Positions 37,106-46,204 of a DNA stretch of 64,000 nt are shown in pieces. A program made the translations under genes and the position numbers. The notes below the pieces were generated by a model. It worked only from the letters and a program-made list of their open reading frames with translations, ran no database searches and had not been told where the DNA came from. Origin of the DNA: Kushneria marisflavi (lineage in GTDB: Bacteria > Pseudomonadota > Gammaproteobacteria > Pseudomonadales > Halomonadaceae); NCBI RefSeq assembly GCF_002157205.1, contig NZ_CP021358.1, positions 3,603,186 to 3,667,185 of the forward strand. The letters are read 5' to 3'. Position 1 is the first letter of the stretch, and each line of letters begins with the position of its first letter.

Positions 37106-37651
37106 TTGACGATCAAGCGAAATAACCAACGTGGGCGCCCTCAGGAAAAGCGCGCACCCATAAATGACCGCATTCGTGCGGATGAAGTTCGGCTTATCGA
37201 TAGCGAGGGCGAGCAGCTGGGTGTTGTGCCCATGAATGAGGCGCTTGCCAAGGCTGAAGAAGCTGGGCTTGATCTCGTACAGATATCCAACGCCGATCCG
37301 ATTGTTTGCAAGATCATGGATTACGGCAAACATCAGTTCGAACTGAAAAAGCAGAAGTCTGCTCAAAAGAAAAAGCAAAAGCAGATCCAGATCAAGGAAG
37401 TTAAATTCCGTCCTGCAACCGATGAGGGCGACTATCAGGTCAAGCTTAAAAACCTGACCCGATTCCTTGAGGAAGGCGATAAAGGCAAGGTCACATTGAG
37501 ATTTCGTGGTCGCGAAATGGCGCACCAGGAGATCGGACGCAAGCTCATGGAGCGTGTAGAACATGACTTGGAAGACCTTGCTGTTGTAGAATCGCGTCCG
37601 AAGATGGAAGGCCGGCAAATGATCATGATGCTGGCCCCCAGGAAAAAGTGA
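37106..37651 (+). CDS. infC: translation initiation factor IF-3 (non-canonical start codon)
   Basis: About 180 residues. IF-3 binds the 30S subunit and proofreads start codons. The N-domain begins [25 protein letters not shown], and the C-domain ends [19 protein letters not shown] ... MMLAPRKK. There is no ATG at the proper position. The frame can begin at a TTG (37106) or at an ATC (37112). GGAG at 37100-37103 is only two bases from the TTG but eight from the ATC, so ATC is the better-placed initiator. Rare start codons (AUU in E. coli) are how IF-3 limits its own synthesis, so autoregulation is likely conserved. Confidence 0.95.
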   Translation: MTIKRNNQRGRPQEKRAPINDRIRADEVRLIDSEGEQLGVVPMNEALAKAEEAGLDLVQISNADPIVCKIMDYGKHQFELKKQKSAQKKKQKQIQIKEVKFRPATDEGDYQVKLKNLTRFLEEGDKGKVTLRFRGREMAHQEIGRKLMERVEHDLEDLAVVESRPKMEGRQMIMMLAPRKK

Positions 37652-37756
37652 TCCGCGGGCAGTTTAACGAGCGTGCCGAAGCCGTGGCAGATGATCTGCC
37701 ATGGCGCCGTGCGCTGGCCTCGGGTTTTCTAAAAAATATCGTGCGGAGTTATTCTC

Positions 37757-37951
37757 ATGCCGAAAATCAAAAGCAACAGCGGTGCGGCCAAGCGCTTCAA
37801 GCGCACTGCCAAGGGCTTTAAGCACAAGCAGTCCTTTCGCAGCCATATCCTGACCAAGAAATCGACCAAGCGTAAGCGTCAGCTGCGCGGTATGAAGCAG
37901 ATCCATGATGCCGATCGTCGTTTGATCGAGCGCATGCTCCCTTATATCTAA
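37757..37951 (+). CDS. rpmI: 50S ribosomal protein L35
   Basis: A 64-residue, highly basic protein ([15 protein letters not shown] at the start, [15 protein letters not shown] in the middle), the normal length for bacterial L35. It sits between infC and rplT in the standard order, 105 bases after infC. In E. coli this intergenic region contains the L20-binding operator, and a similar leader may be present here, although no fold was worked out. Confidence 0.96.
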   Translation: MPKIKSNSGAAKRFKRTAKGFKHKQSFRSHILTKKSTKRKRQLRGMKQIHDADRRLIERMLPYI

Positions 37952-37984
37952 GTCGATTCAAATAACTGAAGTCAGGAGGTTTTC

Positions 37985-38335
37985 ATGGCTCGTGTAAAGC
38001 GTGGTGTCGTCGCTCGTCGCCGTCACAAGAAGATTCTGAAGCAAGCGAAAGGGTACTACGGTGCTCGTTCACGTACTTTCCGTGTTGCCAAGCAGGCGGT
38101 TATCAAGGCAGGCCAGTACGCCTACCGTGACCGTCGTCAGCGCAAGCGTCAATTCCGCGCACTGTGGATTGCACGTATCAACGCTGCAGCTCGTACTCAC
38201 GGCATGTCCTACAGCCGCTTCATCAACGGTCTGAAAAAGGCCGGTATCGAGATCGACCGCAAGATCCTTGCTGATCTGGCCGTTCACGAAAAGCAGGCTT
38301 TCGGTTCCATCGTTGAGCAAGCCAAGGCTGCCTGA
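37985..38335 (+). CDS. rplT: 50S ribosomal protein L20
   Basis: A 116-residue basic ribosomal protein required early in 50S assembly. It opens [20 protein letters not shown] and continues [19 protein letters not shown], with the globular half [20 protein letters not shown]. Preceded by AGGAGG. The full family length is present. L20 is also the translational repressor of the rpmI-rplT pair in enterobacteria. Confidence 0.97.
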   Translation: MARVKRGVVARRRHKKILKQAKGYYGARSRTFRVAKQAVIKAGQYAYRDRRQRKRQFRALWIARINAAARTHGMSYSRFINGLKKAGIEIDRKILADLAVHEKQAFGSIVEQAKAA

Positions 38336-38372
38336 CGGTTTGGGTGATTTGAGATCACCTGCCGAAGTGCTA

Positions 38373-38407
38373 CAAGGGAAGAGCCGTCGCTCTTCCCTTG
38401 TTTTTTT
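38373..38407 (+). terminator. terminator or attenuator between rplT and pheS
   Basis: CAAGGGAAGAGC and GCTCTTCCCTTG form a 12-bp stem with a 4-base loop, followed by seven T. In E. coli pheST is controlled by attenuation with a Phe-rich leader peptide (pheM) at this place. No short Phe-rich frame was found here, so it may be a plain or partial terminator. Confidence 0.88.
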
Positions 38408-38441
38408 GTGTGGCAACAATTTATCGTCAGATCCCTGATAA

Positions 38442-39524
<1,083 letters not shown>

Positions 39525-39548
39525 TTCGTTTCGGTATAGCGAGGCAAG

Positions 39549-41933
39549 ATGAAAGTTTCCGAACAGTGGCTGCGTCAATGGGTTGATGTAGCGCAGGATG
39601 TGCAGGCAATTGCTGATCAGATCACCATGGCAGGGCTGGAGGTCGATGCGATCGAGCCGGTATCTCCCCCCTTTAAGGGTGTCGTTGTAGCGCAGGTCAA
39701 AGAGGCGGCCCAGCACCCTGATGCCGATCGCTTGCGCGTCTGCCAGCTTGATGATGGCAGTGGCCAGCTTCAGCAGGTGGTCTGTGGTGCACCCAACGTG
39801 GCTGCCGGCCAGAAAGTGGCGCTGGCTCGGCCGGGTGCCGTACTGCCCGGCGATTTTGCCATCAAGGAGGCTACGCTCAGGGGCGTGGCTTCTCATGGCA
39901 TGATCTGCGCCGAATCCGAACTCGGTCTGGTTGAAGAAAAGTCGCCGGGCATCTGGGTACTACCGGAAAACGCCCCGGTGGGTGAGGATCTGAGACAGTG
40001 GCTCGGGCTGGATGACCACAGTATTGATGTGGATCTGACCCCCAATCGCGGCGACTGTTTGAGCGTCATGGGGCTTGCGCGCGAGATCGGTGTGCTCAAT
40101 CGAGTCGAGGTTAAAACGCCCGAGATCGTGCCTGTAGCAGCCCAAATTGATGAGCGCTTTGACATTCATCTGGATAATGCTGATGCCTGTCCACGCTACA
40201 GTGCGCGTGTTGTTCGCGATATTGATGTCAGCACCCCTTCACCCTTGTGGCTGACGGAATATCTGCGTCGTTGCGGCCTTCGCTCTATCGATATCGTGGT
40301 GGACATCACCAACTACGTGATGCTCGAGTTTGGCCAGCCGATGCATGCCTTTGATCTTGAGCGCCTGCAGGGGCACATCGAAGTGCGCAATGCTCGTGCC
40401 GGCGAGACGCTGACACTGCTCGATGGGCAGAACGTACAGCTTGAAGAGAACACTCTGTTGATTGCCGATTCCGATGGCCCATTGGCCATCGCGGGTGTCA
40501 TGGGCGGCGAGCGTTCAGGTGTTAATCGTGATACGCGTCATGTCCTGCTGGAGTCTGCCTTCTTTGCACCGCTGGCCGTGGCCGGCCGGGCTCGACAATA
40601 CGGATTGCATACGGATGCCTCGCATCGTTTCGAGCGCGGAGTGGATCCGACCCTTCAGGTGCGCGCGCTTGAGCGAGCCACGGGGCTTCTTGTCGAGCTG
40701 GCCGGTGGTCATCCGGGACCCGTCATCGAAAACACAGATCAGCAGGCATTGCCTGATGCCTGTCAGATCAGTCTGAGTGCCGAGCGGGTCAGTCGGATAC
40801 TGGGCATGACGCTTGAAGACGACGAAATCCGCGATATTTTGACGCGTCTTGGCATGACCCTGAAGGCTTGTGAATCAGGTGGTTGGGAGGTCAATGTTCC
40901 CGCGTGGCGCTTTGATGTGCGTCTCGAGGAAGACCTCGTCGAGGAGTTGGCGCGCATTCATGGTTATAACCGCTTGCCCGTTCGCTATCCTCAGGCCAAC
41001 CTGGCGCCTCGACGTGAGGATGGCACCAGGGTCTCTCTGGATGTGATTCGCCAGCATCTGGTGGCCAGGGGGTATCAGGAGGCCATTACCTATAGCTTTG
41101 TATCTGACGAGCTTCAGCAGGCCATCAATCCTGAAACCGTGACGCCGACGCTTGCCAACCCCATCTCCAGTGATATGTCGGTCATGCGCTCGAGCCTTTG
41201 GTCCGGCCTCAGCCGAGCACTTTTACACAACCTCAATCGTCAGCAGCAGCGTGTTCGTCTGTTCGAGACGGGGCTGGTGTTCAACGGCGAGATCGATGCG
41301 CTGACGCAAACGCCCATGCTGGGCGGCATGATCTGTGGCTCTCGGGATCCGGAAGGGTGGACGGGTCGCAAGGAAGGCGTCGATTTCTTTGATATCAAGG
41401 GTGACGTTGAACGTCTGTTGTCACTTGGTGGTGTCGAAGAAGAGTGGCGTTTCGAGCCTGGCGAGCATGAAGCGCTTCATCCCGGGCAGTGTGCCCGCAT
41501 CCTGCGAGGCGAGCGCCATGCCGGCTGGGTCGGAGCGCTTCATCCTGCCGTCAGGGAGAGGCTTGGTATCAAGCCCGAGGTCTACGTGTTCGAGCTTGAG
41601 CTGGCGACCCTGCAGCAGGGTAAACTGGCAGCGTTCAGTCCGCTGTCTCGTCATCCTGAGGTCAGACGCGACCTGGCGATGCTGGTCGATGAAAACCTGC
41701 CGGTACAGTCGCTGCTGGACGTGATTCGTGAGCAGGCAGGGGATGCCTTGACGGATCTACGCCTTTTTGACGTCTATCAGGGCGCTGGCGTGGAAGAAGG
41801 GCGCAAGAGCCTGGCGCTGGGCTTGACCTGGCAGCATCCTTCGCGCACGCTGACAGATATTGAAATTAATCAGACAATTGACAATATTGTAGCGGTTTCC
41901 TCGGAACGTTTTGGCGCGTTGCTGCGCAACTGA
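39549..41933 (+). CDS. pheT: phenylalanyl-tRNA synthetase beta subunit
   Basis: A 794-residue subunit, the usual length. N-terminal tRNA-binding OB fold (~40-150, VVAQVKEAAQHPDADRLRVC), B3/B4 editing domain (LTEYLRRCGLRSIDIVVDIT, FDLERLQGHIEVRNARAGE), B5 domain (~400-475), a pseudo-catalytic core (~480-690) and the C-terminal ferredoxin-like anticodon-binding domain (FSPLSRHPEVRRDLAMLVDE). Removes mischarged Tyr and completes the PheRS heterotetramer. GAGG just before ATG. Confidence 0.97.
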   Translation: MKVSEQWLRQWVDVAQDVQAIADQITMAGLEVDAIEPVSPPFKGVVVAQVKEAAQHPDADRLRVCQLDDGSGQLQQVVCGAPNVAAGQKVALARPGAVLPGDFAIKEATLRGVASHGMICAESELGLVEEKSPGIWVLPENAPVGEDLRQWLGLDDHSIDVDLTPNRGDCLSVMGLAREIGVLNRVEVKTPEIVPVAAQIDERFDIHLDNADACPRYSARVVRDIDVSTPSPLWLTEYLRRCGLRSIDIVVDITNYVMLEFGQPMHAFDLERLQGHIEVRNARAGETLTLLDGQNVQLEENTLLIADSDGPLAIAGVMGGERSGVNRDTRHVLLESAFFAPLAVAGRARQYGLHTDASHRFERGVDPTLQVRALERATGLLVELAGGHPGPVIENTDQQALPDACQISLSAERVSRILGMTLEDDEIRDILTRLGMTLKACESGGWEVNVPAWRFDVRLEEDLVEELARIHGYNRLPVRYPQANLAPRREDGTRVSLDVIRQHLVARGYQEAITYSFVSDELQQAINPETVTPTLANPISSDMSVMRSSLWSGLSRALLHNLNRQQQRVRLFETGLVFNGEIDALTQTPMLGGMICGSRDPEGWTGRKEGVDFFDIKGDVERLLSLGGVEEEWRFEPGEHEALHPGQCARILRGERHAGWVGALHPAVRERLGIKPEVYVFELELATLQQGKLAAFSPLSRHPEVRRDLAMLVDENLPVQSLLDVIREQAGDALTDLRLFDVYQGAGVEEGRKSLALGLTWQHPSRTLTDIEINQTIDNIVAVSSERFGALLRN

Positions 41934-41987
41934 ATGCGGCGGCGGGATACTGTCTCCTAAAGATTGTCTCCTACAGGATGTCGGATA

Positions 41988-42284
41988 ATGAGTGCGTTGA
42001 CCAAGGCTGAACTGGCAGAGCATCTGCACACGTCACTTGGCTTTTCAAAGCGTGAAGCCAAGATGCTTGTCGAGCAATTTTTTGACGAAATCCGTGGTTG
42101 TCTCAGGGAAAACGAACAGGTCAAGCTGTCAGGATTTGGCAACTTCGATTTGCGCGACAAGCGTGAACGGCCCGGCCGTAATCCCAAGACGGGAGAAGAG
42201 ATCCCCATCTCGGCGCGTCGGGTAGTCACCTTCCGCCCGGGCCAAAAGCTCAAGGCTCTGGTGGAAGAACGCGACAAGGCCTGA
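41988..42284 (+). CDS. ihfA: integration host factor alpha subunit
   Basis: 98 residues, an HU/IHF-family DNA-bending protein that forms a heterodimer with IHF-beta. [21 protein letters not shown], then [30 protein letters not shown] (the DNA-embracing beta arm with its Pro tip), and [13 protein letters not shown]. The frame extends upstream, but ATG at 41988 has an AGGA at nine bases and matches the family start. The pheT-ihfA order is conserved in gammaproteobacteria. Confidence 0.96.
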   Translation: MSALTKAELAEHLHTSLGFSKREAKMLVEQFFDEIRGCLRENEQVKLSGFGNFDLRDKRERPGRNPKTGEEIPISARRVVTFRPGQKLKALVEERDKA

Positions 42285-42326
42285 TGTTGCCGCATTCAGT
42301 GCCATGACACATTATCTGTCATGACA

Positions 42327-42355
42327 ACAAAAGCCCCGCTTATGGCGGGGCTTTT
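42327..42355 (+). terminator. terminator of the thrS-ihfA block
   Basis: AAAAGCCCCGC and GCGGGGCTTTTT arms with a 5-base loop, about 43 bases after the ihfA stop. Confidence 0.92.
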
Positions 42356-42432
42356 TCGTATGTCGAGTGCCGGGGAAGCGTCAGGAGCACTATGTTACCA
42401 TTGCCCAAATTCAATTCTGGTGATCGAAAATC

Positions 42433-42885
42433 ATGCCTGATATCGGGATTTATGTGGCGACGGTCTATGGTGGTGCACTGGATGTCGCCGAGCAGATAGC
42501 CCCTTTGTTTGAATCGGCAGGTTACGGTGTCGAGATTCATGAAACGCCCACCCTGGAAAAATTGACCGATCCGCAGCCGGATCTGGCCCTTTTTTGTGTC
42601 TCGACCACAGGGCGAGGAGATTACCCTGGTAATTTTACTGGATTAAGTAGTGCTCTAGAGCAGCAGCGCCCGTCACTTGATGGACTCCGATATGCCCTGA
42701 TTGCCATGGGGGACAGCAGTTATGAGGAGAGCTATTGTGGCGCTGGCCGCAGGCTGGATGAGCTTTTGACCACGCTGGGGGCCTCTCGCGTAGGGGAGCG
42801 ACTCGAAGTGGATGCCTCCGAAACGCCCATGGCCGATGATGCGGCACTGCCCTGGGCAGAGCAGTGGCTGGCGGCGCATTCATGA
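42433..42885 (+). CDS. MioC-like flavodoxin-domain protein
   Basis: A 150-residue single-domain flavodoxin-like protein, near the 147 residues of E. coli MioC. The FMN phosphate loop region reads VATVYGGALDVAEQIAP (the usual TxTGxxE is altered). Later flavin-contact loops are CVSTTGRGDYPGNF and IAMGDSSYEESYCGAGRRLD, the latter typical of the MioC and sulfite/cytochrome P450 reductase flavodoxin domains. Probably an electron carrier in the cytoplasm; the partner is unknown. Its stop overlaps the start of a small membrane-protein gene (ATGA), so they are translated together. Confidence 0.88.
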   Translation: MPDIGIYVATVYGGALDVAEQIAPLFESAGYGVEIHETPTLEKLTDPQPDLALFCVSTTGRGDYPGNFTGLSSALEQQRPSLDGLRYALIAMGDSSYEESYCGAGRRLDELLTTLGASRVGERLEVDASETPMADDAALPWAEQWLAAHS

Positions 42886-43259
42886 AGCGTCAGGGATTAT
42901 TGGCCAGCAGTGAGCGCATTTCCATCCTGCTGGGACTTGCCATGACCATGCTGATGGCGGCACCCGGCTACTATATCGTTCGGGATAATGAGCGTCTGGT
43001 ACTGGTGGCCGGTGGTGTTGCAGCACTTGTAGTGGTGTCAGCCCTGTTATGGCAGCGCGCTACGAACAGCGTCAGAAGGGGGGCGTTGACAGCGTTAAAG
43101 CGGCTGTCGCTGTGGCTGGTCGCGGGCGTGGCCGCCACGGCCATCTGGCAGATGGTCACAGGAGAGTCGGCATACTGGTATCAGTGGTTGCCCAAAGCCA
43201 TGACCATTGGGCTTTTGCTCCATACGCTCTATGGCTGGTGGCGCCCTGCCGAGCAGTAG
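42882..43259 (+). CDS. small membrane protein of unknown function, coupled to the flavodoxin gene
   Basis: 125 residues, not recognised. Three to four hydrophobic segments: ISILLGLAMTMLMAAPGYYI, LVAGGVAALVVVSALLW, LWLVAGVAATAIWQM and possibly AMTIGLLLHTLYGWW. Short basic loops lie between them. The ATG overlaps the flavodoxin stop by four bases, which decides the start. Co-translation suggests a membrane partner for the flavodoxin or simply shared regulation. No redox-cofactor ligands (no paired His or Cys) are evident. Confidence 0.75.
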   Translation: MKRQGLLASSERISILLGLAMTMLMAAPGYYIVRDNERLVLVAGGVAALVVVSALLWQRATNSVRRGALTALKRLSLWLVAGVAATAIWQMVTGESAYWYQWLPKAMTIGLLLHTLYGWWRPAEQ

Positions 43260-43276
43260 CGCCACCCGATGGTGCT

Positions 43277-44650
43277 CTAGGTATTTAGCGTATAGCAGGG
43301 GACGTATTCGCTGCCCGGGAGCTTCATGCGTCCCTGAGCCACAAACGAGGTCAGCAGTTCATCAAGGGGCTGCATGAGCTCGCTTTCAGCATTCAGGCGG
43401 AAAGGGCCATGTCGCTCAATGGCCCGTACACCCTGCTCCTTGACGTTGCCTGCCACGATGCCAGAGAAAGCGCGGCGAAGGTTGGCTGCCAGATCATGGA
43501 CATTCTGTCGACGATGCAGTGCCAGTCCGGCCATGGAGTCATGGTTAGGAGTGAAGGGCTGCTGAAAGTCCCGCGGAATATCCAGGCGCCAGTTGAAGTA
43601 GAAGGCATCCTGATGTTGACGTCGAAAGGCGGTGACTTCCGCGATGCCTTCTCTCATGGCGCGAGCCACGCCGATGGGATCATCAATCATGATGCGGTAA
43701 TATTTTTGGGCCTCGGTGCCAAGTGTAAAGGCGATGAACTCATCGATACGCCGAAAATAGTCGGCACTGCCGGCCGGCCCGGTGAAGATGATCGGAAAGG
43801 GGATGTCTGCATTGTTCGGGTGTAGCAAAACGCCCAGCAGATACAGGATTTCCTCGGCCGTTCCGACACCGCCGGGAAAGATGACGATGCCGTGCCCGAC
43901 TCGAATAAAGGCTTCAAGGCGCTTTTCGATGTCCGGCATGATGACCAGTTCATTGACGATCGGGTTGGGCGATTCGGCAGCGATGATACCAGGCTCTGAA
44001 ATACCCAGATAGCGACTGTTACGACGACGCTGTTTGGCATGCGCCACATTGGCACCCTTCATGGGTCCTTTCATGGCGCCCGGCCCGCAGCCGGTGCAGA
44101 TGTCCATGTCGCGCAGGCCAAGGTGATAACCTACCGACTTGCTGTAGTCGTACTCTTCGCGCGTAATGGAATGTCCGCCCCAGCAAACCACAAGATTGGG
44201 GTCGCGCGAGGGTTTCATGACACCGGCATTGCGCAGAATATGGAATACGGCGTTGGTAATGCCTTCTGCGGACTCGAGATCGAAGCGACCATGCTTTTCG
44301 ATTTCGTTGGAGACGTAGACCACGTCACGCAGTACGGAAGAGAGCAGTTCACGGATACCGCGAATCATGCTGCCATCCACGAAGGCATGGGCTGGTGCAT
44401 TGGTGAGCTTCAGGCGTATGCCACGATCCTGCTGAATGACTTCGATATCAAAATCATGATAGGTCTCGAGCACGCTGCAGCTGTCATCGACCATGGTGCC
44501 GTAGTTCAAAATGGCCAGCGCGCAGCGGCGAAGCACATCATGCATGCCGTTGGAGGAAGTGTCCCGCAGACGATTGACTTCCTGCTGCGAGAGTACTTCC
44601 AGACTGCCTTCCGGAGAAATGGTGGTTGAAATCCGAGTAGCTTCCGTCAT
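43277..44650 (-). CDS. ppnN: pyrimidine/purine nucleotide 5'-monophosphate nucleosidase PpnN
   Basis: About 457 residues from the ATG at 44650, close to 454 in E. coli PpnN (YgdH), an enzyme that cleaves nucleoside monophosphates to free base and ribose 5-phosphate and responds to (p)ppGpp. The LOG-like core is intact: VVCWGGHSITREEYDYSKSV, CTGCGPGAMKGPMKGANVAH, LVIMPDIEKRLEAFIRVGHG and VIFPGGVGTAEEILYLLGVL, which hold the catalytic Arg/Glu loop. N- and C-terminal flanking domains match too (AGNVKEQGVRAIERHGPFRL). The frame is open 15 codons further upstream, but homologues start here. Confidence 0.95.
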   Translation of the reverse strand: MTEATRISTTISPEGSLEVLSQQEVNRLRDTSSNGMHDVLRRCALAILNYGTMVDDSCSVLETYHDFDIEVIQQDRGIRLKLTNAPAHAFVDGSMIRGIRELLSSVLRDVVYVSNEIEKHGRFDLESAEGITNAVFHILRNAGVMKPSRDPNLVVCWGGHSITREEYDYSKSVGYHLGLRDMDICTGCGPGAMKGPMKGANVAHAKQRRRNSRYLGISEPGIIAAESPNPIVNELVIMPDIEKRLEAFIRVGHGIVIFPGGVGTAEEILYLLGVLLHPNNADIPFPIIFTGPAGSADYFRRIDEFIAFTLGTEAQKYYRIMIDDPIGVARAMREGIAEVTAFRRQHQDAFYFNWRLDIPRDFQQPFTPNHDSMAGLALHRRQNVHDLAANLRRAFSGIVAGNVKEQGVRAIERHGPFRLNAESELMQPLDELLTSFVAQGRMKLPGSEYVPCYTLNT

Positions 44651-44711
44651 CCTCTTCGATATCCTTTTCCTGCAGTCAACAAATGCCAGAGGCACATCCT
44701 GGCAGTACGTA

Positions 44712-44996
44712 TCAGCTTGTCCGGCTTATGGCGCTTTGCCAGAGCTCGTCGATGCGCTGGCGGTCATCGCTTTCCATGCCATCTTCCATGAAGGTGGTTT
44801 CAAGCCACTGACGATAGGTAACGTCAAAATCCTCGGCGGTCACTTCCAAAGGCTCGTATTGCGCCATCTCCTGCACCAGCTCTATCTGCGGAATCATGTA
44901 ACCCAGAGCGAAAAGATCTTCATCGGGCGCTTCGGACTCCATGGCAAGCAATGTTTTCTTGATGGCTTCGGCGCGTTTCAAAAAGGGGTCGGGCAT
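44712..44996 (-). CDS. YfcL-like small protein
   Basis: 94 residues from the ATG at 44996. Acidic and helical, with SEAPDEDLFALGYMIPQIEL resembling the DDELFASGYLRGHL region of E. coli YfcL, whose function is unknown. An upstream extension of 18 codons in frame looks unlike coding sequence and lacks a ribosome-binding site. It lies 60 bases upstream of ppnN on the same strand and may share its transcript. Confidence 0.7.
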   Translation of the reverse strand: MPDPFLKRAEAIKKTLLAMESEAPDEDLFALGYMIPQIELVQEMAQYEPLEVTAEDFDVTYRQWLETTFMEDGMESDDRQRIDELWQSAISRTS

Positions 44997-45191
44997 GGTG
45001 GATGTTCCAGTAACAAGCAGTGTCAAATATCCTGTTCGGGATGCTAACACGAGAGCAGGAGGAGCTCATGCGGGCAACAAACTTTTCTGATAAAGTAATC
45101 CGTCACGCCGTATCTACCTGATCAGAAATGAAGATTTTTTGTTTGCCCGGTCGCATCGCGACCAGGGCCGTCAGTGAGCTGGTAACGCCCC

Positions 45192-46124
45192 ATGTTTAAT
45201 GCCCAGTATTTCAAAACCTTTATCACGCTGGTGGAAACAGGCAGCTTCACGCACACGGCTCACAAGCTGGAAATGACCCAGCCCGGCGTCAGCCAGCATA
45301 TTCGAAAGCTTGAAGACTATCTCGACAAGACCCTGCTGCGTCGCCATGGCCGTCGCTTTACGCTTACGGAGGCGGGCAGGCGCGCCTATGACTATGCCAT
45401 TCGCCTTTTTGCAGAGCATGAACAGTTTTGTCATGGTCTCGATGATGAGTCCCTGAGCAGTGGCGATTGCCGCATCGCCAGTCCTTCAAGTATTGGTTTG
45501 ATGTTTTACCCTTTTGCGCTGGGGTATCAGCAGATCAATACCGGGCTAACCATCAATTATAATTTTGCCTTCAATGCCGAAATCGTCCAGGACGTGCTGG
45601 CCGGTCGCTATGACCTTGGCATCGTGACGGATATCACTCGTCATCCCGACCTCGAATATGAGCTCTGGCACCATGAGCCGCTATGTCTCGTCGTTCCTGC
45701 CGATTTCAGAGGTAACAGTATCAATGAGCTGTTATCGCTGGGTTTTTTGAACTATTTCGATGGCGTCAATAACGCAAGTCAGGTGCTGCGAGAAAACCAT
45801 CCTGACGAGTTTCGCTCGATCAGCTATTTCCCGCAGAAAGGCTATACCAACGATGTGGCTGTGGTGCTGGATGCGGTGGCTCGCGGGCTGGGCTTTACTG
45901 TCGTATCACGTCCTGTGCTTGAAACCTCGCCCTGGCAGCGTCAGGTGCAGGAAGTACCGCTTTCAGTGCCGGTCTATGAGTCGTTGTATATTCTGACCCG
46001 TCGGGGAGCTGAGCTGCCACGCCGTTACCGTCAGCTGCTCGATGAGTTTCGCGAGCAGCGCCGCAATGCGCTTTATGGCTATGAAGCACCGGCCGAGATG
46101 GTCACCGAGAGCAGTAACGCTTGA
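45192..46124 (+). CDS. LysR-family transcriptional regulator
   Basis: 310 residues. N-terminal winged helix-turn-helix typical of LysR proteins (FKTFITLVETGSFTHTAHKL, MTQPGVSQHIRKLEDYLDKT, LLRRHGRRFTLTEAGRRAYD), followed by a substrate-binding-protein-like effector domain (~95-295; RIASPSSIGLMFYPFALGY ... DLGIVTDITRHPDLEYELWH). Target unknown. The nearest divergent gene is the YfcL-like one. Downstream on the other strand is gcvP, and a shared bidirectional terminator separates them, so gcv control is not implied. Confidence 0.92.
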   Translation: MFNAQYFKTFITLVETGSFTHTAHKLEMTQPGVSQHIRKLEDYLDKTLLRRHGRRFTLTEAGRRAYDYAIRLFAEHEQFCHGLDDESLSSGDCRIASPSSIGLMFYPFALGYQQINTGLTINYNFAFNAEIVQDVLAGRYDLGIVTDITRHPDLEYELWHHEPLCLVVPADFRGNSINELLSLGFLNYFDGVNNASQVLRENHPDEFRSISYFPQKGYTNDVAVVLDAVARGLGFTVVSRPVLETSPWQRQVQEVPLSVPVYESLYILTRRGAELPRRYRQLLDEFREQRRNALYGYEAPAEMVTESSNA

Positions 46125-46155
46125 GTACGCTCTTCAAAGCTGCACACCAATAAAG

Positions 46156-46191
46156 AGGCCGACACAATGCCACCCATTGTGTCGGCCTTTT
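46156..46191. terminator. bidirectional terminator between the LysR gene and gcvP
   Basis: AGGCCGACACAATG and CATTGTGTCGGCCT, a 14-bp nearly perfect stem with a 6-base loop and a T run on the plus side and a mixed T-rich tail on the minus side. It lies at the convergent ends of both genes. Confidence 0.9.
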
Positions 46192-46204
46192 GCATCAGTG
46201 ATGT

